From positions 30,266-94,265 of the forward strand of contig NZ_PNHL01000008.1 of assembly GCF_002871795.1 (NCBI RefSeq): a DNA stretch of 64,000 bases. The letters run 5' to 3'. Below the pieces are notes generated by a model, which was not told the DNA's origin, did not search any database, and worked only from the letters and a program-made list of their open reading frames with translations. Position numbers and translations under genes: made by a program. Source of the DNA: Brachybacterium sp. UMB0905 (GTDB taxonomy: Bacteria > Actinomycetota > Actinomycetes > Actinomycetales > Dermabacteraceae). Shown here one piece after another: positions 24,849 to 35,003 of this stretch (position 1 is the first letter of the stretch; the number at the start of each line of letters is the position of its first letter).

Positions 24849-26219
24849 ATGGCCGATGTCATCGCCGGTCGCATCGCACTGATCGACCCTCTCGCCCGCG
24901 GCGCCTCCGGGTCGCTGTGGCGCGCCGTGGACCGCAGGTACGAGGCGGTGTGCGCCGCGAAGGTGATGCTCCAGCGCGATGGCGCGGAAGTGCTGCGCTT
25001 CGTGCGTGAGCAGACCGTCGGCGGCGCACAGGATCTGGGGTCCCATCCGCATCTGTTGCCCCCGTACACGTGGGTTGCTGAGGATGACACGATCGTGCTG
25101 GTCATGCCGCTGATCCACGGCGGGACGGTGGCCGATGCGCTGCGTGAGCAGGGGGCGCTCAGCCCGGCGCTGGTGGCGCATCTGCTGCGGCAGCTGCTGG
25201 ATGGCCTCGCGGCCCTGCATGCGGCCGGCTGGGTGCACCGCGATGTGAAGCCCGCGAATCTCCTGCTGCAGCCCACCGGGGAGGCGGTCCCGCATCTGCT
25301 GCTGGCAGATTTCGGAATCGCCCTGCACGAGCAGGACATCCGCCTAACAGACACCGGGATGGTGGCCGGCACCCCCGGGTTCATCGCTCCCGAAGTGCGG
25401 ATCGGGGAGGGGTCCGGCGGTTCGCAGGATGTGTGGGCCGCCGCGGCCTGTGCGCTCGAGGCGCTCGAGCCGGTGCGGCCGGCGGATCTGCCCGAACAGG
25501 AGCAGAAGGATCCGGCGCTGCGGGCCCGCCGTGTTCTCGCACCGAGCAGTGACCCGGCCGCGCGTTCGCTCATGTGGGTGCTGCTGCGGATGCTGGATCC
25601 TGATCCGCTCATGCGCCCAAGCGCCGCCGAGGCCCGGGATCTGCTGCCACCCGCGAATCCGTCCATGTCGGCGTCGTGGTCGCGGCGCGCCGACGGCGAG
25701 CTCTTCGTCGTGCGTGATCGGATTCCCGCGCCGCCGCCGGGGTCGGTGCCCGCAGCGGAGGTGGGGGCCGATGGCCCCGGCAGCATCACCCCGGCGGCTC
25801 CGGGTCTGCATGAACGCATCACCGCGCAGAGCGATCCCACGCGCGTATCCACCTCAGCGCCCAGGCAGTCACCATCGGGCGCTGCGCGTTCTGCGTCTGC
25901 ACCATCCCCGGTGGCCACGACCCCGCAGACCCCGCAGTCCGCGGCGCCGGCCCCAGAGCAGGCCCCAGCACGTGGGGCCTCCCCTGCCGGCGTGGCCGCC
26001 CCCGTCGGGGCCGCCGGATCGGTCGCCTACTCCCCCACCCCCGTCTCCCCGTTCCTGCCGCTCGAGCCGGGTTCCCTAGGGCCGGCCACGGATCCGACCG
26101 TGCCGCGCGAGGTGGCGCGGCGCCGAGCCGTCCGCACCGCGCTGGGCAGTCTGATGCTGCTGGGTTCGGCCGTGTGCCTGGTGGGGGCGGGAACGCTTGC
26201 GGTGCTCGCGCTGGGCTGA
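24849..26219 (+). CDS. Ser/Thr protein kinase, membrane-anchored
   Basis: A 456-aa Hanks-type kinase. The domain spans about residues 5-270 with a glycine loop (LARGASGSLW), the ATP Lys in AAKVML, the catalytic HRDVKPANLLL, the DFG-like ADFGIA and the APE-like APEV. It is followed by a Pro/Ala-rich linker of about 150 residues and one transmembrane helix (about 432-454), with almost nothing outside. With no PASTA or other sensor domain, it may depend on a partner such as the divergently encoded secreted protein. A -10 box TAGCAT ends 10 nt before the ATG, leaving an almost leaderless transcript. Confidence 0.88.
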   Translation: MADVIAGRIALIDPLARGASGSLWRAVDRRYEAVCAAKVMLQRDGAEVLRFVREQTVGGAQDLGSHPHLLPPYTWVAEDDTIVLVMPLIHGGTVADALREQGALSPALVAHLLRQLLDGLAALHAAGWVHRDVKPANLLLQPTGEAVPHLLLADFGIALHEQDIRLTDTGMVAGTPGFIAPEVRIGEGSGGSQDVWAAAACALEALEPVRPADLPEQEQKDPALRARRVLAPSSDPAARSLMWVLLRMLDPDPLMRPSAAEARDLLPPANPSMSASWSRRADGELFVVRDRIPAPPPGSVPAAEVGADGPGSITPAAPGLHERITAQSDPTRVSTSAPRQSPSGAARSASAPSPVATTPQTPQSAAPAPEQAPARGASPAGVAAPVGAAGSVAYSPTPVSPFLPLEPGSLGPATDPTVPREVARRRAVRTALGSLMLLGSAVCLVGAGTLAVLALG

Positions 26220-26358
26220 CGGCGCGCCGCCGCGGGGGGATCTGCCGACGCGGTAGGGTCGAGCCATACGCCTACCCCTTCTCGGGCAGAGCAGCCCCGG
26301 CCCGGTGGCCGGACGGTACGGGGCGTCCGCGGAGGCCGAGCCGGCCAGGAACCCCACC

Positions 26359-27012
26359 ATGTCTTCGACCCCGCGCTGGTCGCCCGGCGACCAGGTGACC
26401 TGGACCTACTACACCCCGCAGCACCCCACCCGCACCGTCCGCCCGGGCACCGTCGTGCTCGATGACGACCGCGGGGTGGTGGTGTGGATCGCCCCCGGCA
26501 CCGAGGTGCTGCTGCCCGTCCTCGAATCCGGGGCGGCGCTGCGCCGTGCCGGCGATGAGGGCATGTTCACCGCCCGTCGGGTGCAGTCCAAGCAGCTGTG
26601 GACCGGCAACGGCATCCTCATGATCGGCCTGCCGGACAAGCCCTATTCGATCTGGCTGTTCTACAAGGACGACGGGTCGCTGGGCTGCTACTACGTGAAC
26701 CTCGAGACACCGTATGAGCGCACCTCCGAGGGAGTGCGGACCCGTGACCTGGTGCTGGACCTGGTGGTGCTGCCGCGCCGCGACTGGCACTACAAGGACG
26801 AGGACGAGCTGGAAGGCGCCGAGCGCACCGGCTACTTCAGCCCCGAGGAAGTGGCGGGCATCCGCGAGGCCGGACGCGAGGCGGAGCAGCACATCGCCGA
26901 GTGGACCTATCCCTTCGCCGCGGGTTTCGAGTACTTCTTCCCGGACCCGAACTGGGAGATTCCACGCCTGCCCGAGCACTACAGCTGGGAGCTGGACCTC
27001 ACGCGGCGCTGA
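26359..27012 (+). CDS. DUF402 domain protein
   Basis: A 217-aa soluble protein of the DUF402 (FomD-like) family, some of which hydrolyse nucleoside di- or triphosphates or nucleotidyl conjugates. The family signature is the stretch around WLFYKDDGSLGCYYVNLETP with later DLVLDLVV and acidic DEDELEGA, where conserved Asp/Glu residues bind metal. The start at 26359 follows AGGAAC. A -10-like TAGGGT lies about 100 nt upstream. The exact substrate cannot be stated. Confidence 0.8.
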   Translation: MSSTPRWSPGDQVTWTYYTPQHPTRTVRPGTVVLDDDRGVVVWIAPGTEVLLPVLESGAALRRAGDEGMFTARRVQSKQLWTGNGILMIGLPDKPYSIWLFYKDDGSLGCYYVNLETPYERTSEGVRTRDLVLDLVVLPRRDWHYKDEDELEGAERTGYFSPEEVAGIREAGREAEQHIAEWTYPFAAGFEYFFPDPNWEIPRLPEHYSWELDLTRR

Positions 27013-27189
27013 CCTGCTCCGCAAACAGCTGCGCGTGATGCCGAAAAGCATCGTTTTCGACTCGAAAGTGAGTCGGAACCGTTGCTTCATCGGGAATCAC
27101 TTCGCGCAGCGACGCACCTGCCCGCCACGCCCCGCACCCGAGGACCTGTTCGCCTGCGGGTCCCGCGGCCGGGTGGCAGGATGGTGCCC

Positions 27190-29739
<2,550 letters not shown>

Positions 29740-29756
29740 CGCCCCACGCGCCCCGT

Positions 29757-29794
29757 CGGCCCCCTGTGCGCCATGCCGTGTGTGCAGGGGGCCG
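29757..29794 (+). terminator. hairpin after pepN
   Basis: CGGCCCCCTG and CAGGGGGCCG are perfect 10-bp arms with an 18-nt loop, 17 nt after the pepN stop. A second, overlapping pairing (GCGCCATGC with GCATGGCG) continues to about 29800. There is no U-run, as is common in GC-rich genomes. Confidence 0.6.
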
Positions 29795-29946
29795 CATGGC
29801 GTGTGCGCAGGGGCCGATGGGCACGGGGCCCGTCGGATGCGGTGACCGTCGGACGCTGGGACGAACCGAGCACGTGGGTGCCCGGGGTGAGGGACCTCGC
29901 CCCGGGCACCCGGCGTCTGCGGCGCAGCGGGCGTTAGGGTCGGAGC

Positions 29947-30897
29947 ATGCCTGATCTGCTTCTCTCCCCCGGCTCGCTGCTGGCCACCCCGTCCCCCGGT
30001 GAGGCCCTCACCCTCGCGGACCAGGCGGTGAGCTGGCTGTTGACCCGCGGTCTGAAGATCGTCGTGATCCTCGTGGTCGCTGCCGTGGTCAGCTGGCTGG
30101 TCTCCTGGCTGCTGCGGCGCTTCTTCACCACGATGGTGGACTCTTCCTCGAAGCTGTCGTCGGTCACCGGCTCGGTGATCCGCCGCGATCCGCGCTCGCA
30201 GAAGGCCGCGCAGGCCCGCCGGGAGCAGCGCGCCGACACCCTCTCGAGCGTCTCCCGCAACATCGCGCGCATGGTGGTGTGGGCCGTCGCGACCGTGATG
30301 ATCCTCTCGGAGATCGGGGTGAACGTCGCCCCCGTGATCGCCTCCCTCGGCGTGGTGGGGCTCGCGGCCGGCATCGGCGCGCAGACCATCATCAAGGACG
30401 TCATCGCCGGGGTGGTGATGCTGTTCGAGGACATCGTCGCCGTCGGTGACTGGGTGGACCTGGAGTACGCCGAGGGCACGGTGGAGTCGGTGAACCTTCG
30501 CGCCACGCAGGTGCGTGGCCTGGACGGGGTGCTGTGGACGGTGCGCAACGGCGAGATCATCCGGGTGGGCAACTATGCGCGCGGCTTCTCCACCGCAGTG
30601 GTGGTGCTGGACATCGACGCCGGCGCCGACGATGCGACCGTCACCCACGTGGTGCAGGACGTCCTGGACACCTTTGCCGCCGATGAGGAATGGGGCGAGC
30701 TGCAGCTGACGCCGGCCGAGCTCAGCGGCATCCTCGATGTGGACGGCAACCGGTATCAGCGTCGCGTCACCGTCCGCACCCCGCCCGGCGAGCAGTGGGG
30801 AGTGGAGCGCGAGCTGCGCGCCCGCATCCGCGCCGGTTTCGCCGCGAGCGACATCGCCTTCGCCATGCCCCGCTTCGTCGAGGCCCACCGCGCCTGA
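29947..30897 (+). CDS. MscS-type mechanosensitive ion channel
   Basis: A 316-aa small-conductance mechanosensitive channel that releases solutes under osmotic downshock. The first hydrophobic helix is about residues 35-58. A second pair near 100-145 includes the pore-lining, Gly/Ala-rich GLAAGIGAQTIIKDVIAGVVMLFED typical of the family. The beta domain (VGDWVDLEYAEGTVESVNLRAT) and a C-terminal alpha/beta domain follow. A -10 box TAGGGT (29935-29940) is exactly 6 nt before the ATG, so the transcript is probably leaderless. The globin gene lies 27 nt downstream. Confidence 0.92.
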   Translation: MPDLLLSPGSLLATPSPGEALTLADQAVSWLLTRGLKIVVILVVAAVVSWLVSWLLRRFFTTMVDSSSKLSSVTGSVIRRDPRSQKAAQARREQRADTLSSVSRNIARMVVWAVATVMILSEIGVNVAPVIASLGVVGLAAGIGAQTIIKDVIAGVVMLFEDIVAVGDWVDLEYAEGTVESVNLRATQVRGLDGVLWTVRNGEIIRVGNYARGFSTAVVVLDIDAGADDATVTHVVQDVLDTFAADEEWGELQLTPAELSGILDVDGNRYQRRVTVRTPPGEQWGVERELRARIRAGFAASDIAFAMPRFVEAHRA

Positions 30898-30924
30898 GGC
30901 GCCCCACCGGGAAGGACCCACCCC

Positions 30925-31398
30925 ATGACGATCCCCCTGCAGCCGGCCGGACCGCCCCGCGGCGACGATGGCGAACAGATCAGCTTCTACGAAGCCGTCG
31001 GCGGCGCGGCGACGTTCACGGCGCTCGTGGACCGCTTCTACGAGGGAGTGGCCGATGATGAGCTGCTGCGCCCCATGTACCCCGAGGAGGACCTGAGCGG
31101 CGCGAAGCATCGCCTGGCCACGTTCCTCATGCAGTTCTGGGGCGGCCCCAAGACCTACGGCGCTGAGCGCGGCCACCCGCGGCTGCGCATGCGCCACGCC
31201 CCCTTCCCCGTCTCCCCTGCGGCCCGCGATGCGTGGCTGCGGCATATGCGCACCGCGGTGGACTCCCTCGAGCTGCCGCCGCTGCACGAGCAGACGCTGT
31301 GGGACTACCTCGAGCGGGCGGCGCACTCGCTCGTGAACACCTACGACGGCGGCCCCGCCCCCGCGGCCGGACAGGATGTGCCGGACCGGCTGAACTGA
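30925..31398 (+). CDS. glbO: truncated hemoglobin, group II (GlbO)
   Basis: A 157-aa globin of the truncated 2/2 type, group II. Features include [23 protein letters not shown] at the start of the fold, the CD-region Tyr, the Gly-rich [10 protein letters not shown] loop, and the proximal His in [22 protein letters not shown]. Such proteins bind oxygen or react with peroxide and nitric oxide. The C-terminal 15 residues ([12 protein letters not shown]) are disordered. A GGAAGGA site precedes the ATG, and the gene is likely cotranscribed with mscS. Confidence 0.92.
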   Translation: MTIPLQPAGPPRGDDGEQISFYEAVGGAATFTALVDRFYEGVADDELLRPMYPEEDLSGAKHRLATFLMQFWGGPKTYGAERGHPRLRMRHAPFPVSPAARDAWLRHMRTAVDSLELPPLHEQTLWDYLERAAHSLVNTYDGGPAPAAGQDVPDRLN

Positions 31399-31410
31399 GG
31401 CAGGACTGGC

Positions 31411-32025
31411 TCAGTCGCGGAAGGTGAGCGCCGGGGCCTGGAACCGCTGCAGACGCGCCCGGGAGTCCTCATCGATCCGCACGGGCTTACCGGTGGACGC
31501 ATCCACGAGCACCACGACGGTGCGGGCGCGCGCATACGGCGCTGCCGCCTGCGGGTCATCGCGCGTGATGACCTGGTAGTCCACATCCAGGCTCGCCCCG
31601 CCGATCCGCGGGATCCACAGCCGCACGAGCACCCCGTCCCGTCGGTACCCCAGCTGCCGGGCGTATTCGATGCGCTGGGAGGCGATCACCGTATGCACCG
31701 TCGAGCCCGCCCCGGAGGTGGGCAGGGCGATGCGCGGGGTGGGAGCGCCGAGCGCGACCTGCTCCTCGGGCGCCGGCCAGAACGCCGCGATCCGTGCCTC
31801 CTCCAGCAGGCGCAGCATCGCGGCATTGTTCACATGCCCGTAGGCGTCCAGATCCGTCCAGCGCACATCGACCGGGATGTCCAGGAACGCGGACGCGTCA
31901 GCATCGGTGGGGGCCGACGGGGCCCGTGAGGCGGGGGCGCTGTCCGGACGGGCGGCATCCGAGGCCGTCTGAGTGACAGCGTCCGCAGCGGAATCCGGGG
32001 CGGGGGCAGTGGAGTCTGAAGTCAT
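31411..32025 (-). CDS. acyl-CoA thioesterase, 4-hydroxybenzoyl-CoA type
   Basis: A 204-aa hotdog-fold thioesterase. An Ala/Pro/Ser-rich, low-complexity N-terminus of about 50 residues precedes the domain, whose signature VRWTDLDAYGHVNNAAMLRLLEEAR includes the catalytic Asp and the His-Asn turn of the YbgC/4HBT group. The expected role is hydrolysis of an acyl-CoA. The start at 32025 is preferred over 32034 because TAGCAT on this strand ends 7 nt upstream of it. It diverges from tesB, and the two promoters overlap within about 30 bp. Confidence 0.88.
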   Translation of the reverse strand: MTSDSTAPAPDSAADAVTQTASDAARPDSAPASRAPSAPTDADASAFLDIPVDVRWTDLDAYGHVNNAAMLRLLEEARIAAFWPAPEEQVALGAPTPRIALPTSGAGSTVHTVIASQRIEYARQLGYRRDGVLVRLWIPRIGGASLDVDYQVITRDDPQAAAPYARARTVVVLVDASTGKPVRIDEDSRARLQRFQAPALTFRD

Positions 32026-32057
32026 GTCTGCCATGCTAGGCCGCTACGATCGAGCCC

Positions 32058-32999
32058 ATGACCTCGCGCTCTCCGGACCCCGCCCAGGTGGCCTCCAGCC
32101 TCGTGGACCTGCTGAACCTCGAGCCGGTGCCGCTCGAGGAACACCTGGCCGCCCCTACCACGGTCGCCGCCTTCCGCGGGGACTCCAGCCCCCAGCCCGG
32201 CGGGCACGTGTTCGGTGGCCAGGTCATGGGGCAGGCGGTCACCGCCGTCGGCCGCACCGTCCCCGAGGGGCGGCGCATCCACTCGATGTACTCCTATTTC
32301 CTGGCGCCCGGCGATCCGGAGCATCCCATCCGCTTCCAGGTCGATGCGCTGCGCGACGGCGGCTCCTTCTCCGTACGCCGCGTGCTGGCCACCCAGCCCG
32401 GTCGCGACGGCGGGGACGAGCGCACCATCCTCGCGATGACCGCGTCGTTCCAGGAGCAGCAGGAGGGGCTCGAGCATTTCGAACGCGCCCCCGAGGCGCC
32501 GGACCCCGAGGGTCTGCCCACCACCGCGGAGGTCCTCGCCGACATCGACCACCCGGTCGCGCAGTACTGGGCTACGCAGCGCCCCATCGACATCCGGCAC
32601 GTCACCGACCCGATCTACCTGCGCCCCGACCCGGCCAGCGACATGGCCGATGCACAGATGGTGTGGATGCGCACCCTCGCCCCCGTCAACGCCCCGGCGC
32701 TCACACACGATGCGATCCTCGCCTTCGCAAGCGACTACACGCCGTTTGAGCCGATCCTGCGTCGGCAGGGCCTGAGCTGGATCACCCCGGGGCTGCGGCT
32801 CGCCACCGTGAATCACGCGATCTGGTGGCACCAGCACGTGGATGCCAATGACTGGCTGCTGTACGTGCAGCGCTCCCCCTCCGCCGCGGGCGGGCGGGGC
32901 CTCGCCCAAGGGCATATGTTCGACCGCTCCGGGGCGCTTGTGGCGACCGTGACCCAGGAAGGCATGATCCGGGTCAAGCCGCAGCAGGGACCCGCATGA
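32058..32999 (+). CDS. tesB: acyl-CoA thioesterase II
   Basis: A 313-aa double-hotdog thioesterase of the TesB type. The first half carries FRGDSSPQPGGHVFGGQVMGQA, and the second holds the active-site Asp/Thr/Gln region near LTHDAILAFASDYTP. It releases fatty acids from medium- and long-chain acyl-CoA in the cytoplasm. The -10 box TACGAT (32045-32050) is 7 nt before the ATG, giving a leaderless message. The stop overlaps the start of the sigma/anti-sigma-like gene. A second thioesterase lies immediately divergent. Confidence 0.92.
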   Translation: MTSRSPDPAQVASSLVDLLNLEPVPLEEHLAAPTTVAAFRGDSSPQPGGHVFGGQVMGQAVTAVGRTVPEGRRIHSMYSYFLAPGDPEHPIRFQVDALRDGGSFSVRRVLATQPGRDGGDERTILAMTASFQEQQEGLEHFERAPEAPDPEGLPTTAEVLADIDHPVAQYWATQRPIDIRHVTDPIYLRPDPASDMADAQMVWMRTLAPVNAPALTHDAILAFASDYTPFEPILRRQGLSWITPGLRLATVNHAIWWHQHVDANDWLLYVQRSPSAAGGRGLAQGHMFDRSGALVATVTQEGMIRVKPQQGPA

Positions 33000-34696
33000 G
33001 CGAGATCCGCGGCACCGGGGAAATCCCGGCGGTCCTCGAGGACACGATCGACCTCAGCGACCGCCTCGACCCGGTGCGCTCGCTGCTGCGCCGGGCGGCG
33101 CTCGGCGACCAGCAGGCGGCAGCATCCCTCGTCGGCACCCTAGCGCCGCGCATCCACGGACTCGCCGTGCATGTCACCGGCTCCACGGCGAAGGCAGAGA
33201 AGGCGACCATCTCCGTGCTGCGCTCGGTGCTGCGCGATGCCGCGGCCCTGGCTGCGAGCGGCCTGCCCGGGGAGGCGGCTGTCCTGGACCGGGCCCGTCG
33301 GGCCGTGGTCACCGCGCGGGCCGATGGTGATGTGCGCTCCCTGGTGGGCCCGGAGTCCCCGCTGGATCGCACCCGGGACCGTCGGGAGGCGGAGGTGCTG
33401 CGGGTGCTGCTGGATCTCGCGCCGCACGAGCGCGTGATCGTGGAATCCGCCGCGCAGGGTCGCTTCACGATGACCGGCCCAGAGCGTCAGCGCGCCGCGG
33501 TGCTGTTCTCCACAGTGCTGGATCGGCTGGTGTCACTGGGCGGGACCGATGATGTGGAGACCCGCGCGCTCGCAGCGCTGGATGCCCTGGCTCTGGCCGA
33601 TGCGGGTGAGCAGCAGCGACTGCGCGAGCTCACCGCCACCGCGGAGACCGCGATCGTGCACCGGCATGCGATCGAGGGCGCGGCGCGCCTGACCGTACTG
33701 ACCGCGGTGCCGCCCTCGCACGATCTGCGGATCCCGGTGCTGGAGGGCTTCGGCGCAGCGCCTGCGGGCGGCGCTGCGCAGGTGACCGATCAGCCGCTGC
33801 CGGGGGTGGGGCCGCCGCCCGGGGCGGCAGGGTCGATCGCGCCGTCAGGTGCCGGTGCCGCGGGCAGCACCGTGCCGGGCAGATCCCCGTCGGGTACCAC
33901 CCCCGCCCCCACGGGACCGCTCGCACCGGCGCCGGGGCCTGAGACCGCCTATCGCGGCGACTACGCGACCCCGGTGCTCGGCACCGATACGCAGCGCCGG
34001 ATGGTGGGGCCGCCCGCCATGGCCGGGGGGATACGCTCGGGCACCTCCGCGTCCTCCGCCGCGACACCCCTGCCGCCGGATGCGGAACCGGCCCCGATGC
34101 ACCCGGGTGAGAGCGCTGACGCGGATGCGTCGGCCCCCTCCTTCGCGTTCCGTCCGGCCGATGAGGCCTCGCGGTCCCGTCGAACCCGCCGGCAGCAGCG
34201 GCGCCGTGAGCGCGAGCAGCGGTGGAAGCCCCGCCGTGCCCCCTGGCTCTCCCGCAGCGTGGCGGTGATCGCCCTGGTGGCCGCACTCGTACTGGGAGGG
34301 CTGCTGTGGGATGTGCGGCGTGATCTGGCTGCCTCGCAGGACTTCACCCACGCCTGGGCCGAGGCCACCATGGCTGATGGCGCGCAGATCGTGCGCGGGG
34401 CCAGCGACAACGGGACGTGGCTGGCGGTGATCACGGCCGACACCGTGGTGCTGCGCGCCGAGGGCGTGCAGGAGTACGAGGGCGAGGTCCTGCAGCTGTG
34501 GGGCCACCACGAGGGCGTGGATCGGGACCTCGGGGTGCTGGAGGTCGGGGCCGATGGCGTCATCGAGGTCAGCGCCGAGGCGGAGGTCGACAAGCTGTTC
34601 ATCACCCGCGAGATGAAGCCCGGTCAGCAGTCCGGCAGCCCCTCCCCGCGCGTCGTCGCGAGCCTGGACCCGGCGCTGAACACCATCGGAGGCTGA
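32996..34696 (+). CDS. membrane protein: degenerate ECF sigma factor fused to RskA-type anti-sigma factor
   Basis: A 566-aa single-pass protein. Residues about 27-106 (SLLRRAALGDQQAAASLV...PRIHGLAVHVTGS..KAEKATISVLRSVLRDA) align by eye with region 2 of SigK-type ECF factors, and 128-180 (LRVLLDLAPHERVIVESAAQG...STVLDRLVSL) with region 4, but the aromatic and basic promoter-melting residues are largely gone. Residues about 188-215 (TRALAALDALAL) look like the start of an RskA anti-sigma domain. After a Pro/Gly-rich linker, a transmembrane helix (about 420-442) leads to an extracellular RskA C-terminal domain (about 450-560). Normally sigma and anti-sigma are separate genes. It overlaps tesB by 4 nt. 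The function is inferred to be regulatory. Confidence 0.7.
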   Translation: MSEIRGTGEIPAVLEDTIDLSDRLDPVRSLLRRAALGDQQAAASLVGTLAPRIHGLAVHVTGSTAKAEKATISVLRSVLRDAAALAASGLPGEAAVLDRARRAVVTARADGDVRSLVGPESPLDRTRDRREAEVLRVLLDLAPHERVIVESAAQGRFTMTGPERQRAAVLFSTVLDRLVSLGGTDDVETRALAALDALALADAGEQQRLRELTATAETAIVHRHAIEGAARLTVLTAVPPSHDLRIPVLEGFGAAPAGGAAQVTDQPLPGVGPPPGAAGSIAPSGAGAAGSTVPGRSPSGTTPAPTGPLAPAPGPETAYRGDYATPVLGTDTQRRMVGPPAMAGGIRSGTSASSAATPLPPDAEPAPMHPGESADADASAPSFAFRPADEASRSRRTRRQQRRREREQRWKPRRAPWLSRSVAVIALVAALVLGGLLWDVRRDLAASQDFTHAWAEATMADGAQIVRGASDNGTWLAVITADTVVLRAEGVQEYEGEVLQLWGHHEGVDRDLGVLEVGADGVIEVSAEAEVDKLFITREMKPGQQSGSPSPRVVASLDPALNTIGG

Positions 34697-34743
34697 CGCA
34701 CCGCCGCAGGGCGCTCCCCGCACACGCTGCCCGCACCCCACGC

Positions 34744-34809
34744 GCCCATGCTCGCCTGTACCCCACTCGCGGCCTGCGCCCCGTGCCCATGCTCGCCTGC
34801 ACCCCACGC
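34744..34809. repeat. direct repeat, two copies about 42 bp apart
   Basis: CCCATGCTCGCCTGTACCCC (from about 34745) recurs as CCCATGCTCGCCTGCACCCC (from about 34787) in the gap between two convergent genes. Both copies lie just past the stop of the sigma/anti-sigma-like gene. Confidence 0.5.
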
Positions 34810-34838
34810 ACCGCCCGCGTCCGCCGCGTCCCTGAGTG

Positions 34839-34899
34839 CGCAAATGTGGGCTTGGGTGTCATGTTCGGCAGGAACATGCCACCCAAGCCCACATTTGCG
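34839..34899. repeat. 28-bp inverted repeat, large hairpin
   Basis: Arms 34839-34866 and 34872-34899 are complementary at 27 of 28 positions around a 5-nt GGCAG loop. The arms begin CGCAAATGTGGGCTTGGGTG. The element lies midway between convergent genes, where it could end transcription from both sides. Its length and near-perfect symmetry exceed what a simple terminator needs, so a small mobile or REP-like element is also possible. Confidence 0.8.
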
Positions 34900-34902
34900 G
34901 GT

Positions 34903-34960
34903 GGGCCGACGCGGGCACGCGAGGCGGGGCCGACGCGGGCACGCGAGGCGGGGCCGACGC
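34903..34960. repeat. 24-bp tandem repeat, about 2.4 copies
   Basis: The unit GGGCCGACGCGGGCACGC (first 18 of 24 nt) repeats perfectly at 34903-34926 and 34927-34950, with a partial third copy to 34960. It follows directly on the 28-bp hairpin. Confidence 0.75.
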
Positions 34961-35003
34961 AGGCGCCGCGCAGACGCGCCCGGCATCGCCCCCGCGCCCG
35001 GCG

